From Parvibaculum sp. (GTDB taxonomy: Bacteria; Pseudomonadota; Alphaproteobacteria; Parvibaculales; Parvibaculaceae), in the NCBI GenBank assembly GCA_002694985.1, contig NZNS01000006.1, positions 16,605 to 80,604 on the forward strand: a DNA stretch of 64,000 nucleotides, given 5' to 3'. Position 1 is the first letter of the stretch, and every line of letters starts with the position of its first letter. Of this stretch, positions 7,904-17,300 are shown piece after piece. The notes under the pieces were generated by a model. The model was not told the origin of the DNA. It saw only the letters and a list, made by a program, of their open reading frames with translations, and did not search any database. The translations under genes and the position numbers were made by a program.

Positions 7904-10243
7904 TTATTCCGCCGCCTGACGGCCCTTCTGCAGAATATTCCAGAGCTTGAGCGGCGTCACCGGCATGTCGATTTCCTCAACGCCGTAAGGTACCAGCGCG
8001 TCGATCATCGCATTGATAAAGGCGGCCGGTGCGCCGACGGTCCCCGCCTCGCCAGCTCCCTTGACGCCCAGTGCGTTGGAGCGCGCAGGAATTTCATTGT
8101 AGCTCACGTTGAAATCCGGGAAGTCGGCCGCGCGCGGCATCCAGTAATCCATAAAGGAGCCGGTCACGAGCTGTCCGTTCGCATCATAGACCGCATGTTC
8201 GCCCATCGCCTGCCCGAGCCCCTGCACGATGCCGCCATGCACTTGGCCCGCAACCAGCAGCGGATTCAGGATCTGCCCGAAATCATCCACCGCCGTGAAA
8301 CGCGTGATGCGATAGACGCCCGTATCCGCTTCGATCTCGACCTCGCAGATATGCGCGCCATTCGGGAAGGTATTGCCCTTCTGCGTATATTCGCCATCGC
8401 CCGCGAACTCACCGAGATCGGCCTGTCCTTCCGCGATCTTGGCTACGGCAAAGAGGTCGATCACCTTGTCCGTACCGGCGACCGCAAAAACGGGTTCGCC
8501 GTCCGCGCCGCGATATTCGATATCGGCCTTCGCCGCTTCGAGTTCGTTGGCGGCGATTTCGCGACCCTTCTCGATCAGCTTGTCGGACGCATCCGCGATC
8601 GCTCCGCCCGCCATGTAGAGCGCCTTGGAGCCGCCCGTGCCCGCACCGCCCGGCAGCACTTCCGAGTCGCCGAGATGCACCTTGATCTTTTCCGCGTCGA
8701 TCCCGAGCCGCGAGGAAACAAGCTGCGTCCAGGCAGTCTCATGGCCCTGCCCGTTCGTCTGCTGGCCGGTCCAGACATGAACCATGCCGTCCGCGCCGTC
8801 GACCGCGATGCGCGCATAGTCGGCCATGCCCGCCGCCGTCCGCTCGACATAATAGCTGTAGCCGAGACCGAGGAGCTTCCCCTCCTTCTCCGCCGCGCTC
8901 TTGCGTGCCGCGAAGCCTTCAACATCCGCCTTCTTCATCGCATCGTTCAGATTGCGTTCGAAATCGCCCGAGTCGAAAGGCAGCGACGGTGGCGCATTAA
9001 GCGGCATCGCGCTCGACGGCACGAAATTGCGGCGGCGGATTTCGTCCGGCGCGAGGTTCATCTCCCGCGCCGCCTTTTCCATCAGCCGCTCGATCACATA
9101 GGACGCTTCCGGCCGCCCGGCGCCGCGATAGGCGTCCACCGGCACCGTATTCGTGTAGACCGCGCGCACGCGGTTGAACATCGCAGGCACCATGTAAACG
9201 CCGACATGCATGCCCCGCGGCGCAAGCGATGGAATGAAAGGACCGAACTGGCTCTGATAGGCGCCGAGATTGGCGATGGTGTCGACCTGCACACCGAGTA
9301 TCTTGCCGTCCTTGTCGAGCGCGAGGGCGGCTTCCGTCACATGGTCACGGCCCTGCGTATCGCTGATGAAACTCTCGGAGCGGTCCGCCGTCCACTTCAC
9401 TGGCCGCCCCAGCATCTTCGAGGCGAAAAGCACCAGCGGATATTCGGGATAGACGAAGGTCTTCATGCCGAAGCCGCCGCCCACATCTTCCGTGACCACG
9501 CGCAACTTCTCGACGGGAATCTTCAGCGAGTGCTGCGCGATATTATTGCGCAGCCCATGCACACCCTGACTGCCCGTATAGAGCGTGTAGTGGTCGCGCT
9601 CCGCTTCGTAATTGCCAAGCGCCGCGCGCGGCTCCATCGCGTTCACGACGATGCGGTTATTGATGAGCTTCACGCGCGTGATGTGATGCGCGTTCTTCAG
9701 CGCCGCATCGGTCTTCTCCGCATCGCCGATTGTCCAGTCATAGGCGAGGTTCGAGCCGTTCTCCTCCCAGATGACCGGCGCCCCGTCGGCAATCGCGCCT
9801 GCCGTGTCCGAAACAGCAGGCAGGTCCTCATAATCGACCATCACGAGATCGGCCGCATCACGCGCCTGCGCGGGCGTCTCGGCAACCACCATCGCCACAA
9901 GGTCGCCCACATGGCGCACGCGGTCTTTCGCAATGAGCCACCGCGTCGTCTTGTAGATCGGTGTACCGTCCTTGTTCTTGAGCATGTCGGCGGCAGGCGA
10001 ATAAACGGTGCCGAGCCCCGCCTCTTCCGCATCCTTGCCCGTGTAGATCGCGAGCACGCCCGGTGCCATTTTCGCGTCTTCCGCGTCGATGCCGGTGATC
10101 TTCGCGTGCGAATGCGGGCTGCGCACCATCACCGCATACACCTGTCCCGGCAGCGAAATATCGTCCGTGTAGCGCCCCTGACCCGTAACGAGCCGCATGT
10201 CCTCGACGCGACGCGCCGGTTGTCCCACACCGAACTTCACCAT
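7904..10243 (-). CDS. Xanthine dehydrogenase/CoxL-family molybdopterin-binding large subunit
   Basis: The 779-residue product is a cytosolic molybdenum hydroxylase large subunit. The N-terminal a/b hammerhead domain (VGQPARRVEDMRLVTGQGRYTDDI) is followed by two molybdopterin-binding domains with GGGFGMK, AYRGAGRPE and QGLGQA, and the catalytic Glu sits in GVKGAGEAG near residue 728. CO dehydrogenases have AYXCSFR at the active-site loop; here that stretch is AYRGAGRP, so this is an aldehyde-oxidase or carbon-monoxide-dehydrogenase-like (form II) enzyme, not a true CO dehydrogenase. The FAD and 2Fe-2S subunits usually encoded next door are absent. Start ATG 10243 has GAAAGAGGTT before it; a longer upstream frame is not protein-like. 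The electron partner and substrate are unknown. Confidence 0.88.
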   Translation of the reverse strand: MVKFGVGQPARRVEDMRLVTGQGRYTDDISLPGQVYAVMVRSPHSHAKITGIDAEDAKMAPGVLAIYTGKDAEEAGLGTVYSPAADMLKNKDGTPIYKTTRWLIAKDRVRHVGDLVAMVVAETPAQARDAADLVMVDYEDLPAVSDTAGAIADGAPVIWEENGSNLAYDWTIGDAEKTDAALKNAHHITRVKLINNRIVVNAMEPRAALGNYEAERDHYTLYTGSQGVHGLRNNIAQHSLKIPVEKLRVVTEDVGGGFGMKTFVYPEYPLVLFASKMLGRPVKWTADRSESFISDTQGRDHVTEAALALDKDGKILGVQVDTIANLGAYQSQFGPFIPSLAPRGMHVGVYMVPAMFNRVRAVYTNTVPVDAYRGAGRPEASYVIERLMEKAAREMNLAPDEIRRRNFVPSSAMPLNAPPSLPFDSGDFERNLNDAMKKADVEGFAARKSAAEKEGKLLGLGYSYYVERTAAGMADYARIAVDGADGMVHVWTGQQTNGQGHETAWTQLVSSRLGIDAEKIKVHLGDSEVLPGGAGTGGSKALYMAGGAIADASDKLIEKGREIAANELEAAKADIEYRGADGEPVFAVAGTDKVIDLFAVAKIAEGQADLGEFAGDGEYTQKGNTFPNGAHICEVEIEADTGVYRITRFTAVDDFGQILNPLLVAGQVHGGIVQGLGQAMGEHAVYDANGQLVTGSFMDYWMPRAADFPDFNVSYNEIPARSNALGVKGAGEAGTVGAPAAFINAMIDALVPYGVEEIDMPVTPLKLWNILQKGRQAAE

Positions 10244-10341
10244 GGACGAACCTCTTTCAATGCGTGAGGAGTGCAAAGACAGCAACAGTCTCGCATCCGG
10301 ATTTGAATGTCGCGGGAGCCAAGCCGCTCCGAAAGGCGCGA

Positions 10342-11118
10342 TCAGTCCCGATAGGACGGATCGATCCGGTCGAGCGTGCGCAGAAGCGCCGGCCAGGCGA
10401 GTTTGCCGATGCCGTGCTTCTTGTGGAACATGCTCTGATCTGCCGTCTTTTCCGGCACACCCTGGTTCGGCATGGTCAGCTTCACACCGCCCGAAAGCGC
10501 GCGCACCTGCATCGTGCAGGCCCGCTCCAGGAAATAGAGCCGGAGGAAAGCATCGGCGCAGCTCGCACCCGCCGTCAGCAACCCGTGATTGCGCAGGATC
10601 ATGCAATGCTTGTTGCCGAGATCGCGCACCAGCCGCTCGCGTTCGTCATGTTCAAGCGCGATGCCCTCATAATCGTGATAGGCGAGGTCTTCGAGAACGA
10701 TCATCGCCGTCTGGCTGAGCGGCAGCAGCCCGTCCGCCTGCGCCGACACCGCCACGCCGTCATCCGAATGCGTATGGATCACCGCATTCGCATCCGGCAC
10801 CGACATGTGAACCGCGCTGTGAATGGTGAAGCCCGCCGGGTTCACTGCATAATCCGTCGGCACGACGATATTGCCGTCGAGATCGATCTTCACGAGGCTC
10901 GACGCCGTGATCTCGTCGAAGCTCATGCCATAGGGATTGATGAGAAAGTGGTGTTCCGGCCCCGGCACACGCGCTGAGATATGCGTGTAGATGAGGTCGC
11001 TCCAGCCATAATGCGCCACCAGCCGGTAGGTCGCCGCGAGATCCACGCGCACCTGCCACTCGGCTTCCGAAACCTGATCGCGCATCGAAGCGCCACTGAA
11101 ATCCTCCGCTACCGACAT
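10342..11118 (-). CDS. Class II aldolase/adducin family protein
   Basis: The product has 258 residues and the class II aldolase fold that binds zinc through histidines. The metal-site motif HTHSDDGVAVSAQ is near residue 109, and a later NHGLLTAGASCADAFLRLYFLERAC is typical of the family. It begins with an acidic stretch, MSVAEDFSGASMRDQVSEAEW. The family includes fuculose-phosphate aldolase, ribulose-phosphate epimerases and many proteins of unknown role. It lies in the minus-strand run between the FAD oxidase and the CoxL-like subunit, about 100 bp from each, so joint transcription is plausible. Confidence 0.85.
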   Translation of the reverse strand: MSVAEDFSGASMRDQVSEAEWQVRVDLAATYRLVAHYGWSDLIYTHISARVPGPEHHFLINPYGMSFDEITASSLVKIDLDGNIVVPTDYAVNPAGFTIHSAVHMSVPDANAVIHTHSDDGVAVSAQADGLLPLSQTAMIVLEDLAYHDYEGIALEHDERERLVRDLGNKHCMILRNHGLLTAGASCADAFLRLYFLERACTMQVRALSGGVKLTMPNQGVPEKTADQSMFHKKHGIGKLAWPALLRTLDRIDPSYRD

Positions 11119-11221
11119 GGGAGCCGCCTTCCGTCCTGATTATGAAAACCGGATTCTCTGCTCCGGTCAGTCTGCCATGCTGGCGGTCCGCCCGCAAACC
11201 AGTCCGAAAAGCGCGAGAGTT

Positions 11222-12631
11222 TCACTCCGCTGCCCTTGCCTGCGTCTGGGGTTCGAGCACCTTGCCGGGGTTGAGAATATTCTTCGGGTCGAGCGTCCGC
11301 TTCAGCAATTGCATCAGCGCCACTTCCTCGTCTGAGCGCGACCAGCCGAGATAGGGCCGCTTTTCGAGCCCGATCCCGTGTTCCGCCGAAACGGAGCCCT
11401 GCCGCCCGCGAAGCGCGCCATAGACGATGGCCTCCACGCCGCGCCGCGTCTCCTGCTCCGCATCCGGGAACCGCCCGGGGATCACATGCAGGTTCCCGTC
11501 GCCCAGATGCCCGAACACCATCAGCGAACTCTCCGGCCATTTCGCGGTGAGGCCCTGTTTCACCTCCGCAATATAGCTCTCCATATCCGCGATCTTCAGA
11601 CTCACATCGAAAGTGAACATCGGATAGGTATTCACAACCTGCGCCACGTCATCGCGAAGCGCCCACATCGCGTCGCGCTCCGCCTGGCTCTTCGCGATCA
11701 CCGCGTCCGAAATCTCGCCCGCTTCCAGCGCCTCCATCATCGCCGCCTCGAAGCGCGCGCTGTCGGCTTCCTGATCGCCGCCCATGGACTCGACCAGCAC
11801 ATAATAGGGGTGGCCATGCGCGATCACCGGCCTGCCCTTCGCGGGCTCGCTCGTCACCAGCTTGTAGAAATCCTCCCACATCACCTCGAAGGCCGAGAGC
11901 GTACCGCCCAACGCGCGTTCCATGTGGCGCAGGAATTTCGGCAACTGCTCGAAGCTCTCCACCGCCACGAAGCCCGTATCCTGCGACTTCGGCTTCGGCC
12001 AGACGCGAAGCACCGCCCGCGTCACGACGCCGAGCGTCCCCTCCGAGCCGATGAACATCTGCTTCAGGTCATAGCCCGCATTGTTCTTGATCAGCTTGTT
12101 CATGGAGGTCACCACCGTGCCATCCGCCAGCACCGCTTCGAGGCCCAGCACCATGTCACGCGTCATGCCATAGCGGATCACGCGGTTGCCGCCCGCATTG
12201 GTCGAGATATTGCCGCCAATGGTCGCCGAGCCGCGCGCACCGAGATCGAGCGGGAAGATGAGCCCCTTCTCCTCCGCCGCCTCGCACACCGTCTGCAGCA
12301 CGCAGCCCGCCTCCACGGTGATCGTGCCGCCCAGCGTGTCGATCTCCTCGATCCTGTTCATGCGTTCGAGCGACAGCGCAATATGCCCGTCCGCCTCGCC
12401 GCCTTCGACAAGCCCCGTCTTGCCGCCCCACGGCACCACCGGCTCGCCCGCCGCATGGCAGAGCTTCAGCGCGGCGGAAACCTCCTGTGTGCTCGCGGGC
12501 CGCAGCACCGCGACGGGAATACCGAGATTGCTCCAGCCGCCAACGGCCTTCTCCTCGGCGTCCTTGCCGGTCAGCACACCAGCATCGCCGAGCGCAGCCT
12601 TCAGCTTCCTGATGAGATCGTCCGCGGCCAT
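11222..12631 (-). CDS. FAD-linked oxidase, D-lactate/glycolate dehydrogenase (GlcD/DLD) type
   Basis: This 469-residue flavoenzyme has an N-terminal PCMH FAD-binding domain (VVPWGGKTGLVEGG, GSATIGGNISTNAGGNRVIRYG, GYDLKQMFIGSEGTLGVVT) and a C-terminal FAD-oxidase domain with FGHLGDGNLH and SAEHGIGLEKR. These are the substrate- and metal-binding signatures of D-2-hydroxyacid dehydrogenases. Likely substrates are D-lactate, glycolate or D-2-hydroxyglutarate, with electrons passed to quinone or a flavoprotein. GlcE/GlcF partners are absent, which favours a stand-alone enzyme. It lies 59 bp downstream of glycerol kinase on the same strand. Confidence 0.9.
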   Translation of the reverse strand: MAADDLIRKLKAALGDAGVLTGKDAEEKAVGGWSNLGIPVAVLRPASTQEVSAALKLCHAAGEPVVPWGGKTGLVEGGEADGHIALSLERMNRIEEIDTLGGTITVEAGCVLQTVCEAAEEKGLIFPLDLGARGSATIGGNISTNAGGNRVIRYGMTRDMVLGLEAVLADGTVVTSMNKLIKNNAGYDLKQMFIGSEGTLGVVTRAVLRVWPKPKSQDTGFVAVESFEQLPKFLRHMERALGGTLSAFEVMWEDFYKLVTSEPAKGRPVIAHGHPYYVLVESMGGDQEADSARFEAAMMEALEAGEISDAVIAKSQAERDAMWALRDDVAQVVNTYPMFTFDVSLKIADMESYIAEVKQGLTAKWPESSLMVFGHLGDGNLHVIPGRFPDAEQETRRGVEAIVYGALRGRQGSVSAEHGIGLEKRPYLGWSRSDEEVALMQLLKRTLDPKNILNPGKVLEPQTQARAAE

Positions 12632-12690
12632 GTCATCCTCCCGGCTCAGCGTTCTTGTGAATGACTATAACGCGCCCGGCGGCGAATCCC

Positions 12691-14181
12691 CTACCCGATC
12701 ACCCGCTTCACATATCCCTGCCAGCGACCGTAACGCGCCGCCCGCTCGCTCTCCGCCATTTCCGGCTCGAACGCCCGCTCGCAGCGCCAATGCGCCGCCA
12801 CATTGCTCATGTCGCCATAAAAGCCCGTCTGCATCCCCGCCAGATAGGCCGCGCCCAGCGCCGTCGTCTCGGTAATTTCCGGCCGCTCCACCGGCCGCGC
12901 CAGAATGTCGGCAAGGTTCTGCGCAAACCAGTTATTCGCCACCATGCCGCCGTCGACGCGCAGCGCCTGCGGGCTGACGAGCCCCGCCGCCTTCATGTCG
13001 GCCCCCATCGCGTCCATCAGGTCGCGCGTCTGGTAGGAAACACTTTCGAGCGCCGCCCGCACCACCTCCTTCGCGCCCGTGTCGCGCGTCATGCCGAACA
13101 GCGCCGCCCGCGCCTCCGGCTCCCAATAGGGCGCACCGAGCCCCGTAAAGGCAGGCACCAGCACCGCTTGCGAATGCGGGTTCGCGTCCCGCGCCATCGC
13201 TTCGCTCTCGGCCGAACTGTCGATCAGCTTCATCTCGTCGCGCAGCCACTGCATGATGGCGCCTGCCATGAAGATCGAGCCTTCAAGCGCGTAAGTGCTC
13301 TCGCCGCCGATCCGGTAGGCAATGGTGCCGAGCAGCCGGTTACCGCTTTCGACGCGCTGCTTGCCCGTATTCACCACCGCGAAGCAGCCCGTGCCATAGG
13401 TCGATTTCATCAGCCCCGGCTCGAAGCAGGCCTGCCCCACCGTCGCCGCCTGCTGATCGCCTGCAACACCCGCAACGGGGATCGCCGCGCCGAGCAATTC
13501 CTTCTCCGTCATGCCGAAATCCGCGCAGCAGTCCAGCACCTCCGGCAGGATCGCGCGCGGCACATCGAGCAGCGACAGCAACTCGTCGTCCCACTCATTC
13601 GTCTCGATGTTGAAGAGCAGCGTCCGCGAGGCATTCGTTGCATCCGTGACATGCCGCTTGCCGCCGGTGAGATTGTAGATCAGCCACGAGTCGATCGTGC
13701 CGAAGCAAAGCTCGCCCTTCTCGGCCTTCGCCCGCGCGCCCTCCACATTGTCGAGCAGCCAGCGCAGCTTCGTGCCGGAGAAATAAGGGTCGAGCAGCAG
13801 CCCCGTCTTCGTCTGGAAGGTGGCTTCCTTGCCTTCCTCCTTCAGCTTCGCGCAGAAGGCAGCCGTCCGCCGGTCCTGCCAGACGATGGCATTGTGAACG
13901 GGCTTGCCGCTCGCCCGATCCCACAGCACGGTCGTCTCGCGCTGATTGGTGATGCCGATAGCGGCGATGTTTTCCGCCGCCGTCCCGCTCGTCAGCACGC
14001 CCCGGCAGACCTCCAGCACCGCCGCCCAGATTTCCTCCGCATCATGTTCGACCCAGCCGTCGCGCGGGAAAATCTGGCGGAGCTCCTTCTGGCGCACCCG
14101 CATGGGCGAGCCCGAACGGTCGAACAACAGCGCTCTTGTGCTCGTCGTGCCCTGATCGATGGAAAGAATGTAGTCCGCCAT
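12691..14181 (-). CDS. glpK: Glycerol kinase
   Basis: GlpK phosphorylates glycerol with ATP to give sn-glycerol 3-phosphate. The product has 496 residues, the family's normal length. The FGGY-kinase phosphate loop [13 protein letters not shown] is near residues 8-20, GVAGDQQAA sits at the hinge, [19 protein letters not shown] follows, and [19 protein letters not shown] marks the adenine site. No glpD, glpF or glpR is visible here. It is divergent from moaA across a gap of about 120 bp. As first gene of the run it may supply triose units to the aldolase and oxidase genes that follow, but that link is inference. Confidence 0.95.
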   Translation of the reverse strand: MADYILSIDQGTTSTRALLFDRSGSPMRVRQKELRQIFPRDGWVEHDAEEIWAAVLEVCRGVLTSGTAAENIAAIGITNQRETTVLWDRASGKPVHNAIVWQDRRTAAFCAKLKEEGKEATFQTKTGLLLDPYFSGTKLRWLLDNVEGARAKAEKGELCFGTIDSWLIYNLTGGKRHVTDATNASRTLLFNIETNEWDDELLSLLDVPRAILPEVLDCCADFGMTEKELLGAAIPVAGVAGDQQAATVGQACFEPGLMKSTYGTGCFAVVNTGKQRVESGNRLLGTIAYRIGGESTYALEGSIFMAGAIMQWLRDEMKLIDSSAESEAMARDANPHSQAVLVPAFTGLGAPYWEPEARAALFGMTRDTGAKEVVRAALESVSYQTRDLMDAMGADMKAAGLVSPQALRVDGGMVANNWFAQNLADILARPVERPEITETTALGAAYLAGMQTGFYGDMSNVAAHWRCERAFEPEMAESERAARYGRWQGYVKRVIG

Positions 14182-14302
14182 TGGTCTTCCCCGCTTTTTG
14201 TTGCGCCGAGGCTACCCGGCCTGCGACACTGGCAAAAGCCCTCACGAAAACCTTATCGGCGGAGGGGGCGAAATCCGGCTGACCAATCGCTATATTCCGG
14301 TC

Positions 14303-15328
14303 ATGGACATGGAAACGCCCCTTTCCCCGGCACCGCAGATGATCGACCCGCATGGCCGGGCTGTCACCTATCTGCGCGTCTCGGTGACGGACCGCTGCGA
14401 CTTCCGCTGTGTCTACTGCATGTCCGAACACATGAACTTCCTGCCGAAGCAGGAGCTGCTCACGCTGGAAGAGCTGGACCGCGTCTGTTCCGCCTTCGTG
14501 GCGAAGGGGGTGCGCAAGCTCCGCCTCACCGGCGGCGAGCCGCTGGTGCGCCGCGATGTGATGACGCTGATCCGCTCGCTTGGCCGTCACCTCGAAACCG
14601 GCGCGCTCGACGAGTTGACGCTCACTACCAATGGCAGCCAGCTTGCCCGCCACGCAGATGATCTCTTCGCCGCCGGTGTCCGCCGCGTGAATGTCTCCAT
14701 TGATACGCTTGATGAAAACCTCTTCCAGCAGATCACGCGCTGGGGACGCCTGCCTCAGGTGCTCGAAGGTGTGGACGCCGCGAAGCGCGCCGGGCTCAAG
14801 GTCAAGATCAACACCGTCGCGCTGAAAGGCGTCAACGAGGATGAAATCCCCTCGCTTATCGAATGGGCGCATGGGCAGGGCCACGGCCTCACCCTCATCG
14901 AAACCATGCCGCTTGGCGATATCGACGGCGACCGCACCGATCAATACCTGCCGCTGTCTGAGGTCCGCCGCTCTCTGGCGGAGCGCTGGACGCTGGACGA
15001 ACTCGACGAGCGCACCGGCGGTCCGGCTCGTTATGTGAAGGTGCAGGAAACCGGCGGCAAGCTCGGCCTTATCACGCCCCTCACGCACAACTTCTGCGAA
15101 AGCTGCAACCGCGTCCGTCTCACCTGCACCGGCACGCTTTATATGTGTCTCGGCCAGGATGACGCGGCCGACCTGCGTGCCCCGGTTCGCGCGAGCGAGA
15201 GCGACGATCTCCTGAACGATGCCATCGACGAGGCCATTGGCCGCAAGCCCAAGGGTCACGACTTCATCATCGACCGCGAGCACAACCGCCCCGCCGTCTC
15301 GCGCCACATGTCGCTGACCGGCGGCTAA
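14303..15328 (+). CDS. moaA: GTP 3',8-cyclase MoaA
   Basis: MoaA is the radical-SAM enzyme for the first step of molybdenum cofactor synthesis, turning GTP into 3',8-cyclo-7,8-dihydro-GTP. The preferred start ATG 14303 (or 14309) gives about 341 residues. The N-terminal radical-SAM cluster is CDFRCVYC (C-x3-C-x2-C). The C-terminal second 4Fe-4S cluster motif is [13 protein letters not shown]. The protein ends in the conserved Gly-Gly pair (SLTGG) needed for activation. An in-frame start at 14198 would add 35 poorly conserved residues. The molybdoenzyme large subunit at 7904-10243 is a possible client of the cofactor. Confidence 0.96.
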   Translation: MDMETPLSPAPQMIDPHGRAVTYLRVSVTDRCDFRCVYCMSEHMNFLPKQELLTLEELDRVCSAFVAKGVRKLRLTGGEPLVRRDVMTLIRSLGRHLETGALDELTLTTNGSQLARHADDLFAAGVRRVNVSIDTLDENLFQQITRWGRLPQVLEGVDAAKRAGLKVKINTVALKGVNEDEIPSLIEWAHGQGHGLTLIETMPLGDIDGDRTDQYLPLSEVRRSLAERWTLDELDERTGGPARYVKVQETGGKLGLITPLTHNFCESCNRVRLTCTGTLYMCLGQDDAADLRAPVRASESDDLLNDAIDEAIGRKPKGHDFIIDREHNRPAVSRHMSLTGG

Positions 15329-15350
15329 ATGAAAACCAAATAAAAAACAG

Positions 15351-15382
15351 TGTCATTGCCGGGCTTGACCCGGCAATCCAGG
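15351..15382 (+). repeat. Dispersed alphaproteobacterial palindrome, copy 1
   Basis: The 32-bp unit starts TGTCATTGCC and ends ATCCAGG, with the perfect stem TTGCCGGG / CCCGGCAA around CTTGA. Extragenic palindromes of this kind, with core GGGCTTGACCC, are scattered widely in alphaproteobacterial genomes. It follows the moaA stop by 22 bp and may end transcription. Confidence 0.75.
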
Positions 15383-15456
15383 AGCTGCCGCAGGCAGCCC
15401 CCATCTTCAAAAAAACCTGGATGAAGAACCACAAAGCGGATGCTTGCGGGTGTTGC

Positions 15457-15488
15457 CCTGGACCCCCGGGTCAAGCCCGGGGGCGACA
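15457..15488 (-). repeat. Dispersed alphaproteobacterial palindrome, copy 2 (inverted)
   Basis: The same 32-bp family occurs in the opposite orientation (CCTGGACCCC ... GGGGGCGACA), with the stem CCCCCGGG / CCCGGGGG around TCAAG. Together with copy 1 it forms a large inverted pair between the convergent moaA and cutA genes, a likely two-way transcription barrier. Confidence 0.75.
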
Positions 15489-15513
15489 TGCTGAGAGATA
15501 CAAAAAAGAACGC

Positions 15514-15858
15514 TCACCCCATCTGCCCCCTTGCCCATTCCAGATAATCCGCGTTCCCGCTCATGATTGGCAGCACCAGCATCGCCGGCACCTCATAGGG
15601 GTGAAGTTCGCGCAGCCGCGCCATGACCTTCTCCTGCAACGCCACCCGCGTCTTGATGAAGGCCGCCGCTTCATCTTCTTTCTCCACCGCCCCCTTCCAT
15701 TCGTAGACGGAGCGCACGCCTCCGTGAATGTTGACGCAAGCGGCAAGTTTCTCCCTCACCAGCGCCTCTGCGGCCCTCTCGGCATCCGCCACCGAACCGA
15801 AGGTCGAATAGATGAAGATGAATTCGCCTTCATCCTTGGCTTGCGTATCTCCACCCAT
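15514..15858 (-). CDS. cutA: Divalent-cation tolerance protein CutA
   Basis: CutA forms small stable trimers and is linked to copper tolerance in some bacteria. The chosen start gives 114 residues and is set by a strong site (GGAGGT) six to seven bases before ATG 15858; the frame upstream lacks protein character. Typical CutA sequence follows: [48 protein letters not shown], and [12 protein letters not shown] at the end. It lies head to head with nadK, 62 bp apart. Confidence 0.93.
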   Translation of the reverse strand: MGGDTQAKDEGEFIFIYSTFGSVADAERAAEALVREKLAACVNIHGGVRSVYEWKGAVEKEDEAAAFIKTRVALQEKVMARLRELHPYEVPAMLVLPIMSGNADYLEWARGQMG

Positions 15859-15920
15859 ATGCTTACCTCCTTGTCTCGCCGCATTTGCCGGCCATTGAGG
15901 AATCGCCCCGGGAAGAGACG

Positions 15921-16688
15921 ATGAAATTCGAGAAGATCGCCTTCGTGGCGACGGATATGCCCGAGGCCCAGGCCGCACGCAAGGTCCTGAGCCAGCGCTA
16001 TGGCGACACCCCGCCCGAGGAGGCGGATGTCATCGTCGCCCTTGGCGGCGACGGTCTCATGCTCCAGACGCTCCATCAATACATGAAACGCCGCATCCCG
16101 ATCTACGGCATGAACCGGGGCTCCGTCGGCTTCCTGATGAACGAATATCGCGACGATCATCTGATCGAGCGTCTCGCCGCCGCCGAATGCGCGACCATCC
16201 ATCCCTTGCGCATGCGTGCCTCCCTCGCCGATGGCAGCCGTCACGAGGCGCTAGCGATCAACGAGGTCGCGCTCTTCCGCGAAACCTATCAGGCCGCGAA
16301 GATCCGCATCTCCATCGATGGCAAGACGCGCATGGAAGAACTCGTCTGCGATGGCATCCTTGTCGCGACGCCCGCCGGCTCCACAGCCTACAACCTCTCG
16401 GCGCAAGGCCCCATTGTGCCAATCGATGCCGCGCTTCTCGCGCTCACGCCGATCAGCGCCTTCCGTCCTCGCCGCTGGCGCGGGGCGCTGCTCTCGCATC
16501 GCGCGAAAGTCCGTTTTGAAATTCTGGAAGCCGAAAAGCGCCCCGTCAGCGCCGTGGCCGACCACACCGAGTTTCGTCAGGTGCGCGAAGTAGAAGTCGA
16601 GGAAGACGGTTCCATCGACATGCTCATGCTCTTCGATCCCGATCACGGCCTCGAAGAGCGCATCATCACTGAGCAATTCCTCTACTGA
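15921..16688 (+). CDS. nadK: NAD kinase
   Basis: NadK phosphorylates NAD+ to NADP+ in the cytosol. The start ATG 15921, with GGAAGAGA before it, gives 255 residues, short as usual for alphaproteobacterial NAD kinases. The family motif GGDG is at residues 42-45 ([14 protein letters not shown]). [12 protein letters not shown] and the second signature [17 protein letters not shown] follow. Its stop overlaps the 3' end of the convergent membrane gene by seven bases. Confidence 0.95.
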   Translation: MKFEKIAFVATDMPEAQAARKVLSQRYGDTPPEEADVIVALGGDGLMLQTLHQYMKRRIPIYGMNRGSVGFLMNEYRDDHLIERLAAAECATIHPLRMRASLADGSRHEALAINEVALFRETYQAAKIRISIDGKTRMEELVCDGILVATPAGSTAYNLSAQGPIVPIDAALLALTPISAFRPRRWRGALLSHRAKVRFEILEAEKRPVSAVADHTEFRQVREVEVEEDGSIDMLMLFDPDHGLEERIITEQFLY

Positions 16689-17296
16689 GGGCCAGTCGCT
16701 TCCGGCAATCCCCGGGCAAAGGCGCCCGCCCATATGGCAATGCCGATATGGAAACTGTTGAGCGCCGCCACTTCCGTCCCGCCGGCGACACCAAGCGTGG
16801 CAAGCGCCGCAAATGCATAACCCGCCGCTGAAATCGCCAGCGCCGCGCCCGGCCATGTCCGGCCCTTGATCGCGGCCAGTATGCTGACGCCAACCAGCAC
16901 GCAGACCATGGCAAGCCCTGCAATCTGCGCATAGGTCTCGCCGAGCAGCGCCGTCTGCGGCAGGAAGGCGAGCGCCGCAATCGCAATCGGCACGATCCAG
17001 AGCACGCCGGTTCGCGCCTTGTCCTGCCCGCCCCGGAAAATGAAGATCGCCGCCGTAATGGCCCATGTCGGTGCAACGATGGCCGAGATCAACGACAACC
17101 CGTCATTGATCCCGGCAACAGTATCGAGCCCCGCATAGCGCAGCGTCCCGAAAACCGCCGCGATAAATACGCTGAAAAGCGCCACCGCCCCGAAGATCAT
17201 GCCGGGCCGCGCCCGCTCGCCGTAAAGCCGCATCGCGCCCCACAGCGCGACAAGCGCGAGAACCCCATCGAAAAAAGGAGCGCTCCAGCTCTCCAT
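16682..17296 (-). CDS. Polytopic membrane protein, family not recognised
   Basis: The product has 204 residues and is almost entirely hydrophobic, with six predicted helices: [80 protein letters not shown] and [17 protein letters not shown], then a final amphipathic stretch. No transporter or enzyme motif is apparent. It starts four bases after the Nudix gene ends, so the two are probably one unit. It runs into the nadK 3' end by seven bases. Confidence 0.7.
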   Translation of the reverse strand: MESWSAPFFDGVLALVALWGAMRLYGERARPGMIFGAVALFSVFIAAVFGTLRYAGLDTVAGINDGLSLISAIVAPTWAITAAIFIFRGGQDKARTGVLWIVPIAIAALAFLPQTALLGETYAQIAGLAMVCVLVGVSILAAIKGRTWPGAALAISAAGYAFAALATLGVAGGTEVAALNSFHIGIAIWAGAFARGLPEATGPQ

Positions 17297-17300
17297 CGCC

